A stretch of DNA of 64,000 bases, taken from Owenia fusiformis (Eukaryota > Annelida > Polychaeta > Sabellida > Oweniidae). Below, one piece after another: positions 22,620 through 34,516 of the stretch. Numbering within the stretch: the stretch's first letter is position 1; each line of letters opens with the position of its first letter. The position numbers were made by a program, and so were the translations under genes. Under the pieces are notes generated by a model. That model was not told the origin of the DNA, did not search any database, and saw only the letters and a list, made by a program, of their open reading frames with translations. The stretch covers positions 29,839,248-29,903,247 of the forward strand of contig CAIIXF020000003.1 of assembly GCA_903813345.2 (NCBI GenBank). The letters are read 5' to 3'.

Positions 22620-25600
22620 ATGCAATCTGCAATTGAGAAGGTAAGAATTCAATTTATCTGTTATTTTTCAATCTTCCAGGCCAGTATTTGACGTTCATTT
22701 ACTAAAATAATTACAACTGATATAAAGTATGACATATGTAAATGCAAGAAATGATCACCTCTGCTGTTAATTTGTTAAACATGCTATGATGTAAGACATC
22801 TTATGATAATTGTGATAATAAATGCTGTGAAAATGATGCTTTTACCTTAGTATATTCATTATCTGATATGTGGAGTGGAACATTATGAGTGAAATATTAG
22901 AGAGATGGTAAAGTAGTGGCACTCCCCTCAAAAAGTTTGGCAACATCATCATAGCATCATAGCTACTGAACTAAATGTGTATGCTTGGTGACTTGAAAAT
23001 ATGTCATGAATATCCAACCTAATATAGTTGAGAAAAAATTATCAAGAAGGCCTATTCAATGGGAAATCAGGGTTTCCAAACTTTTTGAGGGAGTGCACAT
23101 AATACATCAATTTGAAAGTCTTCAAATTGCTCATCTTTATTTGTAAACCCCCACCAATAAATACGATTAGAGATAAAATCCAAGTGTGTTAAATATACCA
23201 TATATACACCATATATATCCATATACACCATATACTTGTATATACCATATAAAGTACCTTTATCTAATAACTTCATTGTAGATCAAAGAGAAAAGGTCCA
23301 GTATTGCTGTAACAATAGGTATTGTTGCCGGGGTGATTGTTGTCGCTATCCTTATTGTTGTTGGTGTTGTCATAGCGAGGCGGGGCAAAGGACCTGCTGC
23401 ACCCCTGACCCCACTAGAGAGAGCCAGCAAGGTGCTGAAACGATATCCTCTTATTGATGGGTAAATAATATTTAAGACAATATATATCGTAGTTGTACCA
23501 CAAAAATTACATTTATTTTCTTAGGGAGAGGGTGTAAAAGTCCAATATGTTTTGTATATTAATATTTTTGAAAGGAAGTGGCTTTTTAATAAAAGACAAT
23601 TAATTTATGTTCAATAAAAGTATAAGATAATGTATAATTTGGGACAGCATTGAATATTTTTTTATTCATATACAAACTACAGTACGTGTATTTTAGGAAT
23701 TTCTGTATTTTACCATCTTGATTAAATCATCATCTTGATTACTAAAGAAATTGCTGTGTGTCAATTTGTAAATTGTACAACTTTATTAAGAGACAAAAAT
23801 TTTGTATTCAAATTATTTTTTGTAAGGGACATTTCAGAAGTTTGGTTATATATACAGTCAGTATTTTTCTCAGTTGGTGACCATCCTCCTAAGGAGGTGT
23901 CCAGAATCCTTACCTTCTTCGTTCCTGGATTTTGGAGCCCTGTGCTCGGAGGATGTTGGTGACCATGTTCCGCAAAATCTTCAATTCTTTGCGACATTCA
24001 ATATTCATTTTTTGAACAAAAATTCATTATATAAATAATTCCATGTTTGCAATGAATACATTCTTCGATATGTCCATGTGATATATTTACAGACACAATG
24101 ATTTACCATGGCAATTCAGGAAAGTTGGAAACAATGTCACAATGTTAGATTTACGCAAGAATCTATCTGGAATCGTCCAAACAGACATTCCAAGACTTGA
24201 AGCAGGCCACGTTGGAGGACAGGTATGAATGAGTACAGGGGATTCAAAAATTGGTGAGACAAATTTTAAAAAAATAGGTGAGGTAAAACTAACGCCAAAG
24301 AAGATTTTTTGTGATATGGAGGATGTATTGTGATGTATTACTACATGCATTTGCATCAGACATTAGTAGGTACATGTACTATCAATATCTCCCACCATTT
24401 GTTAGGTGTATTTTTTGCATTTGTATATGAGGCTTTCAAACATTGTTCATTTGTAGATTAAATGTATACCTTTTTAACTCAATCCTAAAACTAGATTTTA
24501 TATTTCAGTTTTGGGCCTCTTTCATCAATTGCCGTAATCAGTACAAAGATGCTGTGAGGGGCTTCCTTGAGCAAATGGATGTCACTAAACGATTCATCGC
24601 AACCTACAGTGATAAATTCCAGTTTACCACCACTGCTCAGGGTAGGACACTGTCATTATTTGTCATCTTTGGATCTTCATATTTCTTAGCAGATAACCTC
24701 TTTGTCATCATTGATTTACATGGATCATCATTATTTGATCATTACTAACTTTTAGATCAACATAGTCCTCATTTGATCATCATAGACCTCCTTGGATCAT
24801 CATTGACCTTCTTGAACTATCATTGACCTCTTTGGGTCATCATTGACTTCTTTAGATCATCATTGACCTCCTTATATCATCATTGATCTCTTTAGATCAT
24901 TATTGACTTCCTTCACTGACTTCATTGGATCATCATTGAATTCCTTGGATCATCATTGACCTATTTGGACTATCATGTGTTTTCTTGTAACATTAGGGAT
25001 CCTGGATGCCTTCAATGCAAACAAGGTGGCTAGTCTGATAGGAGTAGAGGGTGGACATGGGATAGACAGCAGCCTTGCGACACTGAGGATGTTCTATGAC
25101 CTTGGGGTCAGATATATAACCTTGACACACTCCTGTAACACTCCCTGGTAAGGAGACATCTATGTACACTTATGTCTGTTCCTTTATTTCCATCTTTCAG
25201 ATTTGTGTGATGAACAATTTGAAATTTCTTTTAGTTCAGTGTTGCTCTAAAAATATTGATCATGTGACTTGATTATTTTCAGGGCTGATTCATCTGCTCA
25301 AGACTATAAATCATTTGACCCTGCCAGGCCAGGTATCAATGCATTTGGAGAGGTAGGTACAAAGGTGCACCTTGAACAAGGGGTCCAAATATTGTTTTGA
25401 TGATCCTTTTACCTCCTCATTTGTAAATGTTGGCCCATAATTTTCCCAAAATTAGACAAAATCTCTCTGAAATTAGGCCTATTTTTGAACATGAGGCAAA
25501 CTATCTGGGCAATGTTATCTTAAACAGGCAACAGGAGAAGTGAGTAGCTCCCATAATACTATCATATTCTTTCGTATTCGGGGATTCCCCTTAACCATTC

Positions 25601-28199
25601 TATATGGTCATACCAGCCTTATATGGATCTATCACATGGTATTCAAAATGGCGGACAACGGTCAGTTGGATTCCTATATGGTCATGTAAGCCTTATATGG
25701 ATCTAGCACATGGGTACCACTTGATCGAATACGAAGGCTGAACTTTGGGAGATTTCCCCCCCTGAACAGGCAATAAAGGATGGAGACAATTTGAGGAAAA
25801 CTTACTGGGGCTAACTTTTGAAGAATTTATGTTTTTTATACTATTGATTTTAATTAAGGCTGGATTAAGATATATTCACCATGCGTCTTGTTTTTCAGAA
25901 AGTAATCCATGAAATGAACAGACTTGGTATGTTGGTGGACCTCTCCCATGTTTCCAAGCAGACCATGTTACGCGTTCTGAATGTTACAAAAGCACCAATC
26001 ATATTCTCTCATTCCTCAGCTTACGCCCTCTGTCACCACACACGAAATGTACAGGATGATGTATTGGAATTAACTGTAAGTTATACAGGGGGATATTTTG
26101 TTTACACTCTGAATCTCAATTAACCACATTACCCTCTGACTATTACAGAAGATTTTAAAGTTTTGATGCTGGTAAGATTTTAATTATCTCAACTTAATGT
26201 TTATGTCACCACCAGAAGAGATGACATATTGTTAAGATCCAACTTTTTTGTGGATGGTGTTTGGTGGTTGATGTTTGTCATTCAGCTGTTGGTGTTCGGT
26301 GGTTCGTGTCTGAAGCTATTAGCAGGTGGTGACATTTTGCATATTAATGGCTTGTTTAAAAAAATTATGAGAGTTTGTTGATCATGAATATAATGTGAAT
26401 ATAAGTATACTATAGGCAGAAACTGTAGTTCTCCCTTTTTTGGTATTAAACAAAAGGTTACCTCTTATTTATGTAGAGCAAAGTTGCATATGAATCTTCC
26501 AAATGGTATTATGTTCAATTATAGCTTCTCATAAATAGATGCAAATAAATATACAGTAAAATCTGTATATATGAACACCTCTCAATATGAACAGTTTCTC
26601 TCAGTCTCAGTCCCAATTTTGTCATGTCCATTTGAGTCCCTTGTTGAAGAAACCTGCTATTTACTAACACATTTGGCTCAACTGTGAGTAGCATTCATAT
26701 TAGATGGGCTTTACTGTATATAATATGTGGATTTAGTCTGTATCATTAAAATGTAATCCAACATAGAATTTAATCAATGTATCTTGCATCTAGGTAAAAA
26801 TGTGGTTCACCTTGCTTGATCATCCTTATTAAATATCTTGACTTAATTTATCTTATTTTCTTTCAGAAACAAAATGGTGGCATTGTCATGGTGACTTTTG
26901 TTCCAATTTTCATCAATTGCCCACCTAGTAACCAGAGTGTAGCAGTACTATCACAAGTGTCAGACCATATAGACTATATCAAAAATAAGATAGGAGTAGA
27001 CTATGTTGGAATAGGAGGCGATTATGATGGGGTATCGAGGTATTTACAATGAAACGTGTATATTTGAACACCTATCTAGTCTGAACACCTATCTAGTCTG
27101 AACACCTCTCAATTTGTAAACTTTTTCTCAGACCCAATTTTTACCCAATTTTGACTCATGTATTTAGGTCCCATTGACTAAACCTTGAAGTGTGAGCACA
27201 TACTAATCTGAACACTATTTGCTAGCCCCAGTGGCATTCGTATTAGACTGGTTTTACTGTATTTGGCATTCTGGTGCTCGAACCAATTTTTAATTCTTAA
27301 AATTCTTAGTTTATACACTTACCAGTATATATATAAGAAGTCTTGCATCAATTCTCTGCATCCCCCTCCCCTCTTAACTACTACACATCAATAAAGTGAA
27401 GAATGAATGGGGAGGGGGTGTTGCTTTCAGGCTTAGGACTTACAGCAACAAGAGTAGTACAAAAGCATGTGTCACCACCAGAACTGAAGTGTTGACATAT
27501 TGTTATAGTCTGTAACTTTTTGTGGATGGTGTTCAGCATTCGGCAGTTGATGGTGGAAGGTGGTAGGTGTATGTAACAAATGGCAGGTGGTGACATTTTT
27601 CATATTAATGCCTTGTTTCATTTACATGGCAAATAATTGTTTTAGTTTTTTCCAGGCTTCCAGTGGGTTTGGAAGATGTCTCAAAATATCCAGATTTATT
27701 TGCTGATCTGATTGAAAGAAAGAATTGGAGTGATGAAGACTTGGAGAAATTAGCTGGTCGCAATATCATGAGAGTATTTCGTAAAGTAGAGCAGGTTAGT
27801 GGATTACCATTCATAACATATGTTATAGTACAAGTCCTGGATTAAGAAATAAATTATTTTTTGGACTAAAATAGTGTTAAACAATTGCTTGGATTGTGCC
27901 ATCTGCCTCTTTGGACCTTTTAAATATTTTATCTCTGTTTTTACATTCAATGTTTTGAGTGTAATTGATGGTTTTATTGCTTGTCAATAACATAGGACTA
28001 AGAAGAAAATATGTGGACAAATTATGGTTGATTTTCAATGCACTATCATTAATTTTTTTTCACAAAAATTCTTTTTTGCCTTCAGGTGAGAGATGACTTG
28101 AAACGACAAGGAGTAACCCCCGATCAGAGCCTCATTCCCAACTCTGACATCACAGATGTAGTCAACACAACATGTCGCATTAAGGCTCCTAGACCTTGA
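22620..28199 (+). CDS. membrane dipeptidase B (DPEP-like, M19), N-terminal anchor
   Basis: A complete 428-residue model in ten exons: 22620-22640, 23282-23460, 24093-24222, 24509-24641, 24997-25147, 25283-25352, 25899-26075, 26867-27039, 27656-27794, 28086-28199. The first exon encodes MQSAIEK only. I chose its ATG because the donor (aag|gtaaga) joins in phase to exon 2 and an in-frame TGA lies at 22581-22583. Residues 15-38 are a strongly hydrophobic segment followed by ARR, which predicts a type II signal anchor with the enzyme domain outside. Then come [18 protein letters not shown] (His68, Asp70), VEGGH (Glu172), DLSHVS (His245), FSHSSA (His266) and GGDYDGV. The Glu-His-His spacings (73 and 21) equal those I recall for human DPEP1 (125, 198, 219). 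It ends [11 protein letters not shown] with no GPI signal. A possible AATAAA is at 28926. It is the paralogue of gene A upstream, with some different intron positions. Confidence 0.95.
24705..24980. repeat. 20-bp tandem repeat before dipeptidase B exon 5
   Basis: About a dozen copies of a 20-bp unit, roughly 'tcattgacctccttggatca'. The array stops within about 20 bp of the acceptor of the exon at 24997. It lies wholly in the exon 4/5 intron of dipeptidase B. Confidence 0.85.
25547..25752. repeat. possible MITE with direct repeat inside
   Basis: Left 'agctcccataatac...tcgtattcg' and right 'cgaatacgaag...tttgggagat' are loosely inverted. Inside, 'tatatggtcat' and 'gccttatatggatct' are repeated directly. 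It is intronic between exons 6 and 7 of dipeptidase B. Confidence 0.4.
26202..26350. repeat. GTCACCACC-family element in dipeptidase B intron
   Basis: It runs from tatgtcaccacc to ggtggtgacattttgcatat, about 150 bp, with inverted GTCACCACC/GGTGGTGAC ends and 'gtggatggtgtttggtggtt' inside. A close relative is in the next intron at 27471-27618. Confidence 0.6.
26554..26720. mobile_element. MITE, CAGTAAAATCTGTATAT / TTTACTG ends, TA target
   Basis: It starts TA-CAGTAAAATCTGTATAT and ends GGGCTTTACTG-TA. Internal words (gaacacctctcaatatgaac, gtcccaattttgtcatg) match the element at 51324-51742. It is a degenerate non-autonomous copy in the intron before the 26867 exon. Confidence 0.55.
27050..27265. 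repeat. another CAGTAAAACC-family copy
   Basis: 'gaacacctatctagtctgaac' is present twice, followed by 'gacccaatttt' and an end 'agactggttttactgta'. The left end is degraded. It is in the intron after the 26867-27039 exon. Confidence 0.5.
27471..27618. repeat. GTCACCACC-family element in the next intron
   Basis: It runs from gtgtcaccacc to ggtggtgacatttttcatat, followed by taatgccttgtttca. It has the same internal layout (gtggatggtgttc, ggtggtagg) as the copy at 26202-26350. Confidence 0.6.
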
Positions 28200-30994
28200 A
28201 ATGGCATTATCTCCTATGAAATTGATGTTTTAATAGTGAATAGACAAATATATTGCATGAGTTTATATGGATGGCTAGTACAGAGACACTCTGGTTGTGT
28301 GATACAATGCGTGAATATAGAAATATATTGCTCATGTGACATTTGATGTTTCTTCACAAAGATCTTTCAGGATGAAAAGCAACATGAAACAGTCAATTTG
28401 ACCAAAAGGCGTCAATTTAATTTGAATTATTGTAGCTAAATTAATTGATGCTATTTAATATTTGCAGGATTTGCTCAATTTCAAATGATGGCGGCTATTT
28501 AATTTTGCAGATTCAGGATTGAGTTTTATCATTGATTGGAAAATAAGCATTTCAGATTCATGTGTACTATACTTATACAGTAAGTCTTGGTACACATAGC
28601 ACTGACATCCAAATGGAAATAGCTTATTTACACAAGTGAAATTTATAAGTTTCAGGGATTTGGGGATTTTCCAAAATAGATCTGTAATTTGGCGGATTTT
28701 TTCAATCTGCCAAATTAAAAGGGGAGCCAATTAAATTATGCATGTGTATCTATTGTAGTAATGAATGTATTTTAAATTTGGTGTATCATTTATATCAGAA
28801 ATTTGAAAACTAAAACTCATTGTGGTAATTAATACTAGTAATATGCAATACGCACATGCAATGTGATGTTATTCTACATGTAGGTACACACTACTTACCT
28901 GTTCATATACATGAGGCTATGGACAAATAAATTGCAATATTTTGTTCAAGTGAAGGGTTCAGGCCCAGATTGACTAGTAATATTGTTTCATGAAACAGCT
29001 TAACATCATCTAATACATATCCAAAAAAATTACGAATATCGATAACTTAAAGGTAAAATATTTTAAAAGCTGAAGTTATTTGAGACAATTGAGAATAAAT
29101 TTTCTTGGCCATTTTAATAGTTAGGTTGCTCAAAATGTTTGCTCAAAAATTAAAACATTTCACTTTACAAACAGTTTAATGTTAATGCAATGTTTTTGTG
29201 AGTGAAATGTCAAAAATGGGAGCTTTATAAACTCAATTACTTGACATTTGGCAGTTGAGTATTGTTCTTGGGATTTACATTTTACATTTTAGAATGCCAC
29301 ATATTAAGAAAATCACAAGATCTTTTCAACTTGTCACATTCAAATATTTAAGTTTAACAGATTTGCTCAAACTAGACTTTAAAATGGGTACAGGTGTATA
29401 TGTAATCACTAATTAATACTGTAAAAGCCCAAATTTTCAAGGTGCCCTAATTTTCACTATATTCGCTGAAGAGGCTAGACCGTGAAATTAAAGGCACAGT
29501 GAATATTTGATTTAACATTGAATTCAATTGGATATTTCTTCAGTGAAATTTAATGCCAATGAAACATTTCAGATTGACAAAATAGTGAATTTTTTTGGCA
29601 GTGAAAATTTGGGCTTTTACAGTAGATGGATAGACAAGTTCTTAACGTGTTAAAACATCACCACCTGGTTGCATTGCAAAAGTGCAATAATTGTTATTTG
29701 TACATGTATCAGATAATTGGAAATTACTAATGTGCCTCATCATGGACTTGAAGAATCTTCTTCATGTCCATGAAAACACAATGGTCCTTCAAAATGGTTG
29801 CTTAAAACGTTCACTATTAAATTCTCACTTGGTTTGGTTGGAGGTTGCAGTTTAAATAAGATAGAACTGGCTGTCTTGGCCTATAATAATTTCTAAATGT
29901 TCAACTAACATACAAAGGTATACTATAATTTTTCCAGAGAATAATAAAATAGTGTCATATTTGCCAGTCTTGTATTATAAATGAGGGTAGTAAGGTTGGT
30001 TGGTGATATAACTTGGGATATACAACTATCAAATTAAAGCAAGAAACAATGGCTCCTCAAGGACACTAGTATTTATATGTAAACAAATGCTATGAATGTT
30101 GGTTTCTTCTATGTCATTTTGAGCACTATGAATAAACACACCTATCATGCAACATAAAATAGAATTTCTGTTATCTTAAAATAACTAGTAAATGGTTTAT
30201 TTACATATTAACATTGTACATACAAAGATACAATAAATGACTAATAAACATTGACATTGATATGAAAATGATATTTTACAGTGAAAATTGACATGACAAA
30301 TAAACCATTATTGCAACTGCCCTCAGCTTTAGAGCAGACGGATTTCAAATCTGGTACCATTCCCATAATCCTTTTCACCAGGATAACAATGCTGCTTAAA
30401 AGCATGGAAACACTGTTGCTGAAAATGGTATCAGATTATTTTAACGTCCATGACACTGAGGTTCATTTCACTGCATGTTTAACATTATGCAGAGTATTAA
30501 ATACTAAAGGAAATATTAACTTCAATGATTTAACAAATTTATAAGTCATATGGATTGAAAAAATGTCTGAAAATTGACTTCATTCCGGATTTGAAATCAA
30601 GATTCATATTCTAGGTATTTTTTCTAATCTCGTAATATTATCGAAGGCACACTCCTGTTTATGAGACAAGAGATTGTTTGTTACGTCTTATGATTGTGAT
30701 AACTATTTCAAACCCTCCCCCTCTTACATTACCAACTACAGTCTAGGCATATCATAAAAGAGCCTGAAATTTATAAATTTACATTTTCCAAGTTACTTTA
30801 TGTTATGCCATGACTAAAAAATGTTTGCACCATATTTTTGAGACATTGTCATGATTAGTCTATGACTGGTTGGTTGTATAGCCTCGTGTGTTTTCTAGTC
30901 TAGATTCCTTTTCCAAATTGTCATTTTATACTTTTTGTTTTTCTGAGTTGAGATAGATGGCATTTTATATATTTTTCCTGATTGTATTCACTCC
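28200..30994. other. convergent 3' spacer: dipeptidase B and CFAP20 UTRs
   Basis: Dipeptidase B (plus) and CFAP20 (minus) converge here. I see no further coding exon. The open frame 30281-30544 has no family likeness. A 204-bp MITE lies at 29419-29622. AATAAA at 28926 and, on the minus strand, TTTATT at 30196-30201 are possible polyadenylation signals for the two genes; neither is certain. Confidence 0.55.
29419..29622. mobile_element. 204-bp MITE, CTGTAAAAGCCCAAATTTTCA ends
   Basis: It has a perfect inverted end of about 20 bp (CTGTAAAAGCCCAAATTTTC at both ends) and TA flanks at 29417-29418 and 29623-29624. It has no coding content. It is Tc1/mariner-type by its target. Confidence 0.75.
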
Positions 30995-32938
30995 CTATTT
31001 GGCCTTATTCTGTACTGGTAAATATAGTTTAAATTCTGCAGGTAGCTCATCTTCTGAGTAAAGTCTATCTGAGAAATATACACGTCGAATTCGGCAATTG
31101 GCGTGGATCTGGAATAAAAAGGATAAATCATAAGTAAAATAAAATTGAGAATTCTCCTTATTTGTCAATTCTAGTTCATTTTGAAAGATAAAAATTGTAG
31201 AAATAAAGCAAGTAGTACCATTTACTACTCCAAAATCAATAAATGTTTATTTCTTGAACTTATCAAAAATTCTTTATACCAAAGTTTTTTATTTAATAAA
31301 CGTAATTGCCTCAAAGTTTTCAAATTTTATCCGTGATGAATAAGAGATTACAATGATAAAATTATTCAATACATACCTGTACTCTGAGAGTTTCTATGTA
31401 ATTTGTTCCATAAGCACGTCTGGTGAAATCTGACAAGTTGAATTGGATCTGGTTCCATCCGTCATCAAGTCTCATTGGCATAGTGCAGATGAAAGGCTTT
31501 ACTCTAGTTGTACTCTGATAATTGCTAGCCCTAAATCGCCTTCGCACATTTTTGTCATCTAATACCTGGAGAATTAGAAATTGAACTTATAAATATTTTG
31601 TCCATTTTTACTGGCTTGATTTTCCTAGATATCAATTATTCTTAAATATGGGTGTGTTAGCATTAAGTTTCAAGCAGAAGAGTACTATTTATTGTCATGC
31701 GCCATTTCACGTAAGAAATCAGAAATGTTTGTTCTCTTGTCCATTTGTAATAATTATGAACATTTAGTATTTAAATACTCACCTGAACTTCAAATGTGAA
31801 ATATTTCTTTAAATTTTTGATGATCATTACTAAGAATGGAAGCTTGATGCCTAGTGTTTTCTTTGGATCAGCTGGACATGTGATATATGTGGTACTGAAA
31901 GCAGATAAATACATTCATAAATAAAATGAAATAAAATATATTTAAGTCGAACGTTGATCCTCTATCAGTATATGACTTAGTAACTATCTAGAATCATGTT
32001 TAAAATGTGTAATTTGAACTTATTTCATCCAATATAGACATGAATTTCTTCAAATTTGATGCTTTTGAGCATGGGCTTTTTAATATTTTTATCAATTTAT
32101 CTATTATGTACTATCAAATGCAGTAGTTTAACTTACCTAACATTTGTTCCTACAATTTCTAATACTAAGGACTGGATGTCATTATCCGTGATACGTTTTA
32201 TGTGACCATTTCTAACCTGGAAATAAACAAAAGAAAATAACATAAATAATTGACCTACTTTTGACAGAATAAAAATGGCTGCCATTTTGAAGAAAAATTA
32301 ACACTTTATAATTGAAACCCTGACACTGCATATGATCATCACGCAATTTGTTCGAATCCCGGGTAAACTTTGGCCCATAAAGATTTCAAAATCACCCAAG
32401 ATCAAAGAAATCACTCATGATTTGAACCAAATTTGACGTGTTATAAAATGGTTTTGGTTACAAACAAATCGAGCGCCAAACACGTGGTTGAATTGAACAC
32501 TGGTGCAGGTGCGTATAATTGCATAGCAGAATTGCCTCATTTGGAGATACGTTTAGTGAAATAAATCTTAGAATAATGAAACAAATGTGTTGTTAATTTC
32601 AAACCGGAAGTTCAACTGGTTGCCAACGAAATTTTATAAACACAACTGTCATTTTGACGTGAATGCTCTAGATTAAGTTTCACGATACAGTTTAATTTTC
32701 AGGACTACACTAATTAAACTCTTATGTACCTAACAAATTAGATCCGTGTCAATGTAAAATTTAGCCGTCTCTGAAGCATTGTAGCGACGTGAACTCATCC
32801 CAATGTGTTTCTATGGAGAACAAAAATTCGGTAAAAATACACATCAAAACTTACTTTTTTGTCCCATATTTGTAGTGGTTTGCTGCCTATACTGTACAAT
32901 ATGGATAAAAATCCACTCTGGAAAGTGTTTTTGAACAT
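30995..32938 (-). CDS. CFAP20: CFAP20 (BUG22/GTL3), ciliary microtubule inner protein
   Basis: A complete 192-residue model in five minus-strand exons: 32855-32938 (ATG at 32936-32938), 32137-32216, 31783-31894, 31377-31565, 30995-31108 (stop 30995-30997). The phases all join and every intron has GT-AG. The translation is almost identical to the human protein I recall (193 aa): [20 protein letters not shown] at the start, [19 protein letters not shown] in the middle, [20 protein letters not shown] and [17 protein letters not shown] at the end. Family knowledge: CFAP20 sits at the inner junction of axonemal doublets and affects ciliary stability and beat. This is one of the most conserved ciliary proteins, so the call is secure. 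It is followed upstream by casein kinase 2 alpha on the same strand. Confidence 0.98.
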
Positions 32939-33480
32939 TTTATATACTTTGTAAACTGTTATCCGTTATATTGTCTATTATTTTGAGGAAAATTTTTTCA
33001 CAGGTCTTGCCTCTTCGCTCTCTAGTTGTCAAGTGAGTTCTGTTCTGTGTACGAAGTTACTTGAGTTGTCGTTAGGAGACGCTGTGCACTTGCGGAGTAA
33101 TATTAATCGCCCGTAACAACAGTACTATTTTTCTAGATATTTGAATTAATTTACACTAAATAATGAATTTATATTTCTCTTAGACATTTAAAAATACATC
33201 AAAGATACTTTTGAGTACACAATGTTGTTATGTATAAGTTGAAGACTTTTTATTCAAAGAACTATATGGCGGAAGATTATTTTGCCGTTTCATTAGCACA
33301 CTTCCTGGTTTACGCGCCATCTTTTATGCGTTGTTTAGGTACACAAGGGATTTAGCTCGATTGGAGCACTCGAGTGAATGGGAGGGGTTTACTATATTCA
33401 GATCAATTCTACTATAGAATAAACAGGGTATTGTTTCTTAAGGATAATAGGGAGAATGTAAATCAATCCAGACGCTCGCC
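32939..33480 (-). promoter_or_regulatory. CFAP20 upstream region with weak X-box-like site
   Basis: Bases directly upstream of the CFAP20 ATG should hold its 5' UTR and promoter. At 33065-33080 GTTGTCGTTAGGAGAC has a 5' half like the RFX X-box (GTNRCC, 5 of 6) but a poor second half (4 of 6). No TATA box is evident. This is a weak candidate only. Confidence 0.3.
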
Positions 33481-34516
33481 TAAATGATTCTGGATGACTG
33501 GTTACTCATTAATATTAATTATTTGTATTGCCATAGTTGCAATAATCTGGTGATTGATCTCTTGTATAAACAGACTGATAAAAATATGTTATTGATCATA
33601 GTTTGGCTAACTTTCCATATTGAAAAGACAAATGGCAATATTCACAGGAATAACGAGAGACATCATGGACTTCTTATCATGATTATAAGTTCATGGAGAC
33701 ATGTAAACATTTTATATTTGTCTCTACTCTGTACAATCAAACAAGATCTTGTATTTTGGAATACCTATTCACCATCTTCAGTTACAACTTTAAGTGTACA
33801 ACTACATGCATCATGTTTCATTGCGACACATTTATTAATTAAAGGGGACATTTGGAAATATGGAACTACACAGGGAATCAGACGGTCATTAACTTCGATT
33901 TCTTTTTTCCTTCAAGGTTCATTAATAATGTAACTGATTGTTTGTTTTTGTATATTTATAGCACTGTATATATGGGTTAAATAGTCTCTAGAAACAAATC
34001 ATTATCTCAGTTGATTCTATTGACAGAGGTTTATCACAGTTTGATTAGTTGGCTGACCTTGTTCCGTGGGGGAAATATGTCAAGTGTTAGGGAGTGTGTC
34101 AAAATTCTGTCAGCTCTGGAAAATGAAGTTAATCTAGTCATGGCTTACCCCCCACCCTGCTCCCCATATAACAAAATTTAATAGCATAGGATTAGAAATT
34201 CACTAGAAAATCAATATTTTTCACTAACAGGACATTCATTTCTCCCATCCCCTTCAGGCTTTGATAAAACTATTAAATTCTTCCATAATGCTGACAAATG
34301 GACAAAATCCCTTACTGACAAGTTGTCTACATGAACTGGACATAAGGTCAATTACTTTCACTTAAGAATAAATCATGACAATTTACCATCATAATATCAG
34401 AGAAAATATAATCTTAAATAAATCAACAGAAATGCATATTATTATGTTACATTTTTATTTTTTATCTTGCTTCGCTTCTCACATATGATATATGTACCTT
34501 CATAATTAACTAATAC
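33481..34516. other. intergenic, no gene recognised
   Basis: A 149-codon open frame (33484-33933) is present, but its translation is low-complexity in type, has no family likeness and no supporting context. I see nothing else here. Confidence 0.5.

Noticed and set aside
33065-33080. RFX X-box upstream of CFAP20
   Set aside because: Only the first half fits; the second half matches 4 of 6 bases. Kept as a weak mention, not as a finding.
33484-33933. 149-codon plus-strand open frame, the longest one outside recognised genes
   Set aside because: The translation has no family motifs, no splice context and no start-site support, and lies in AT-rich spacer. Such a length can arise by chance in 64 kb.
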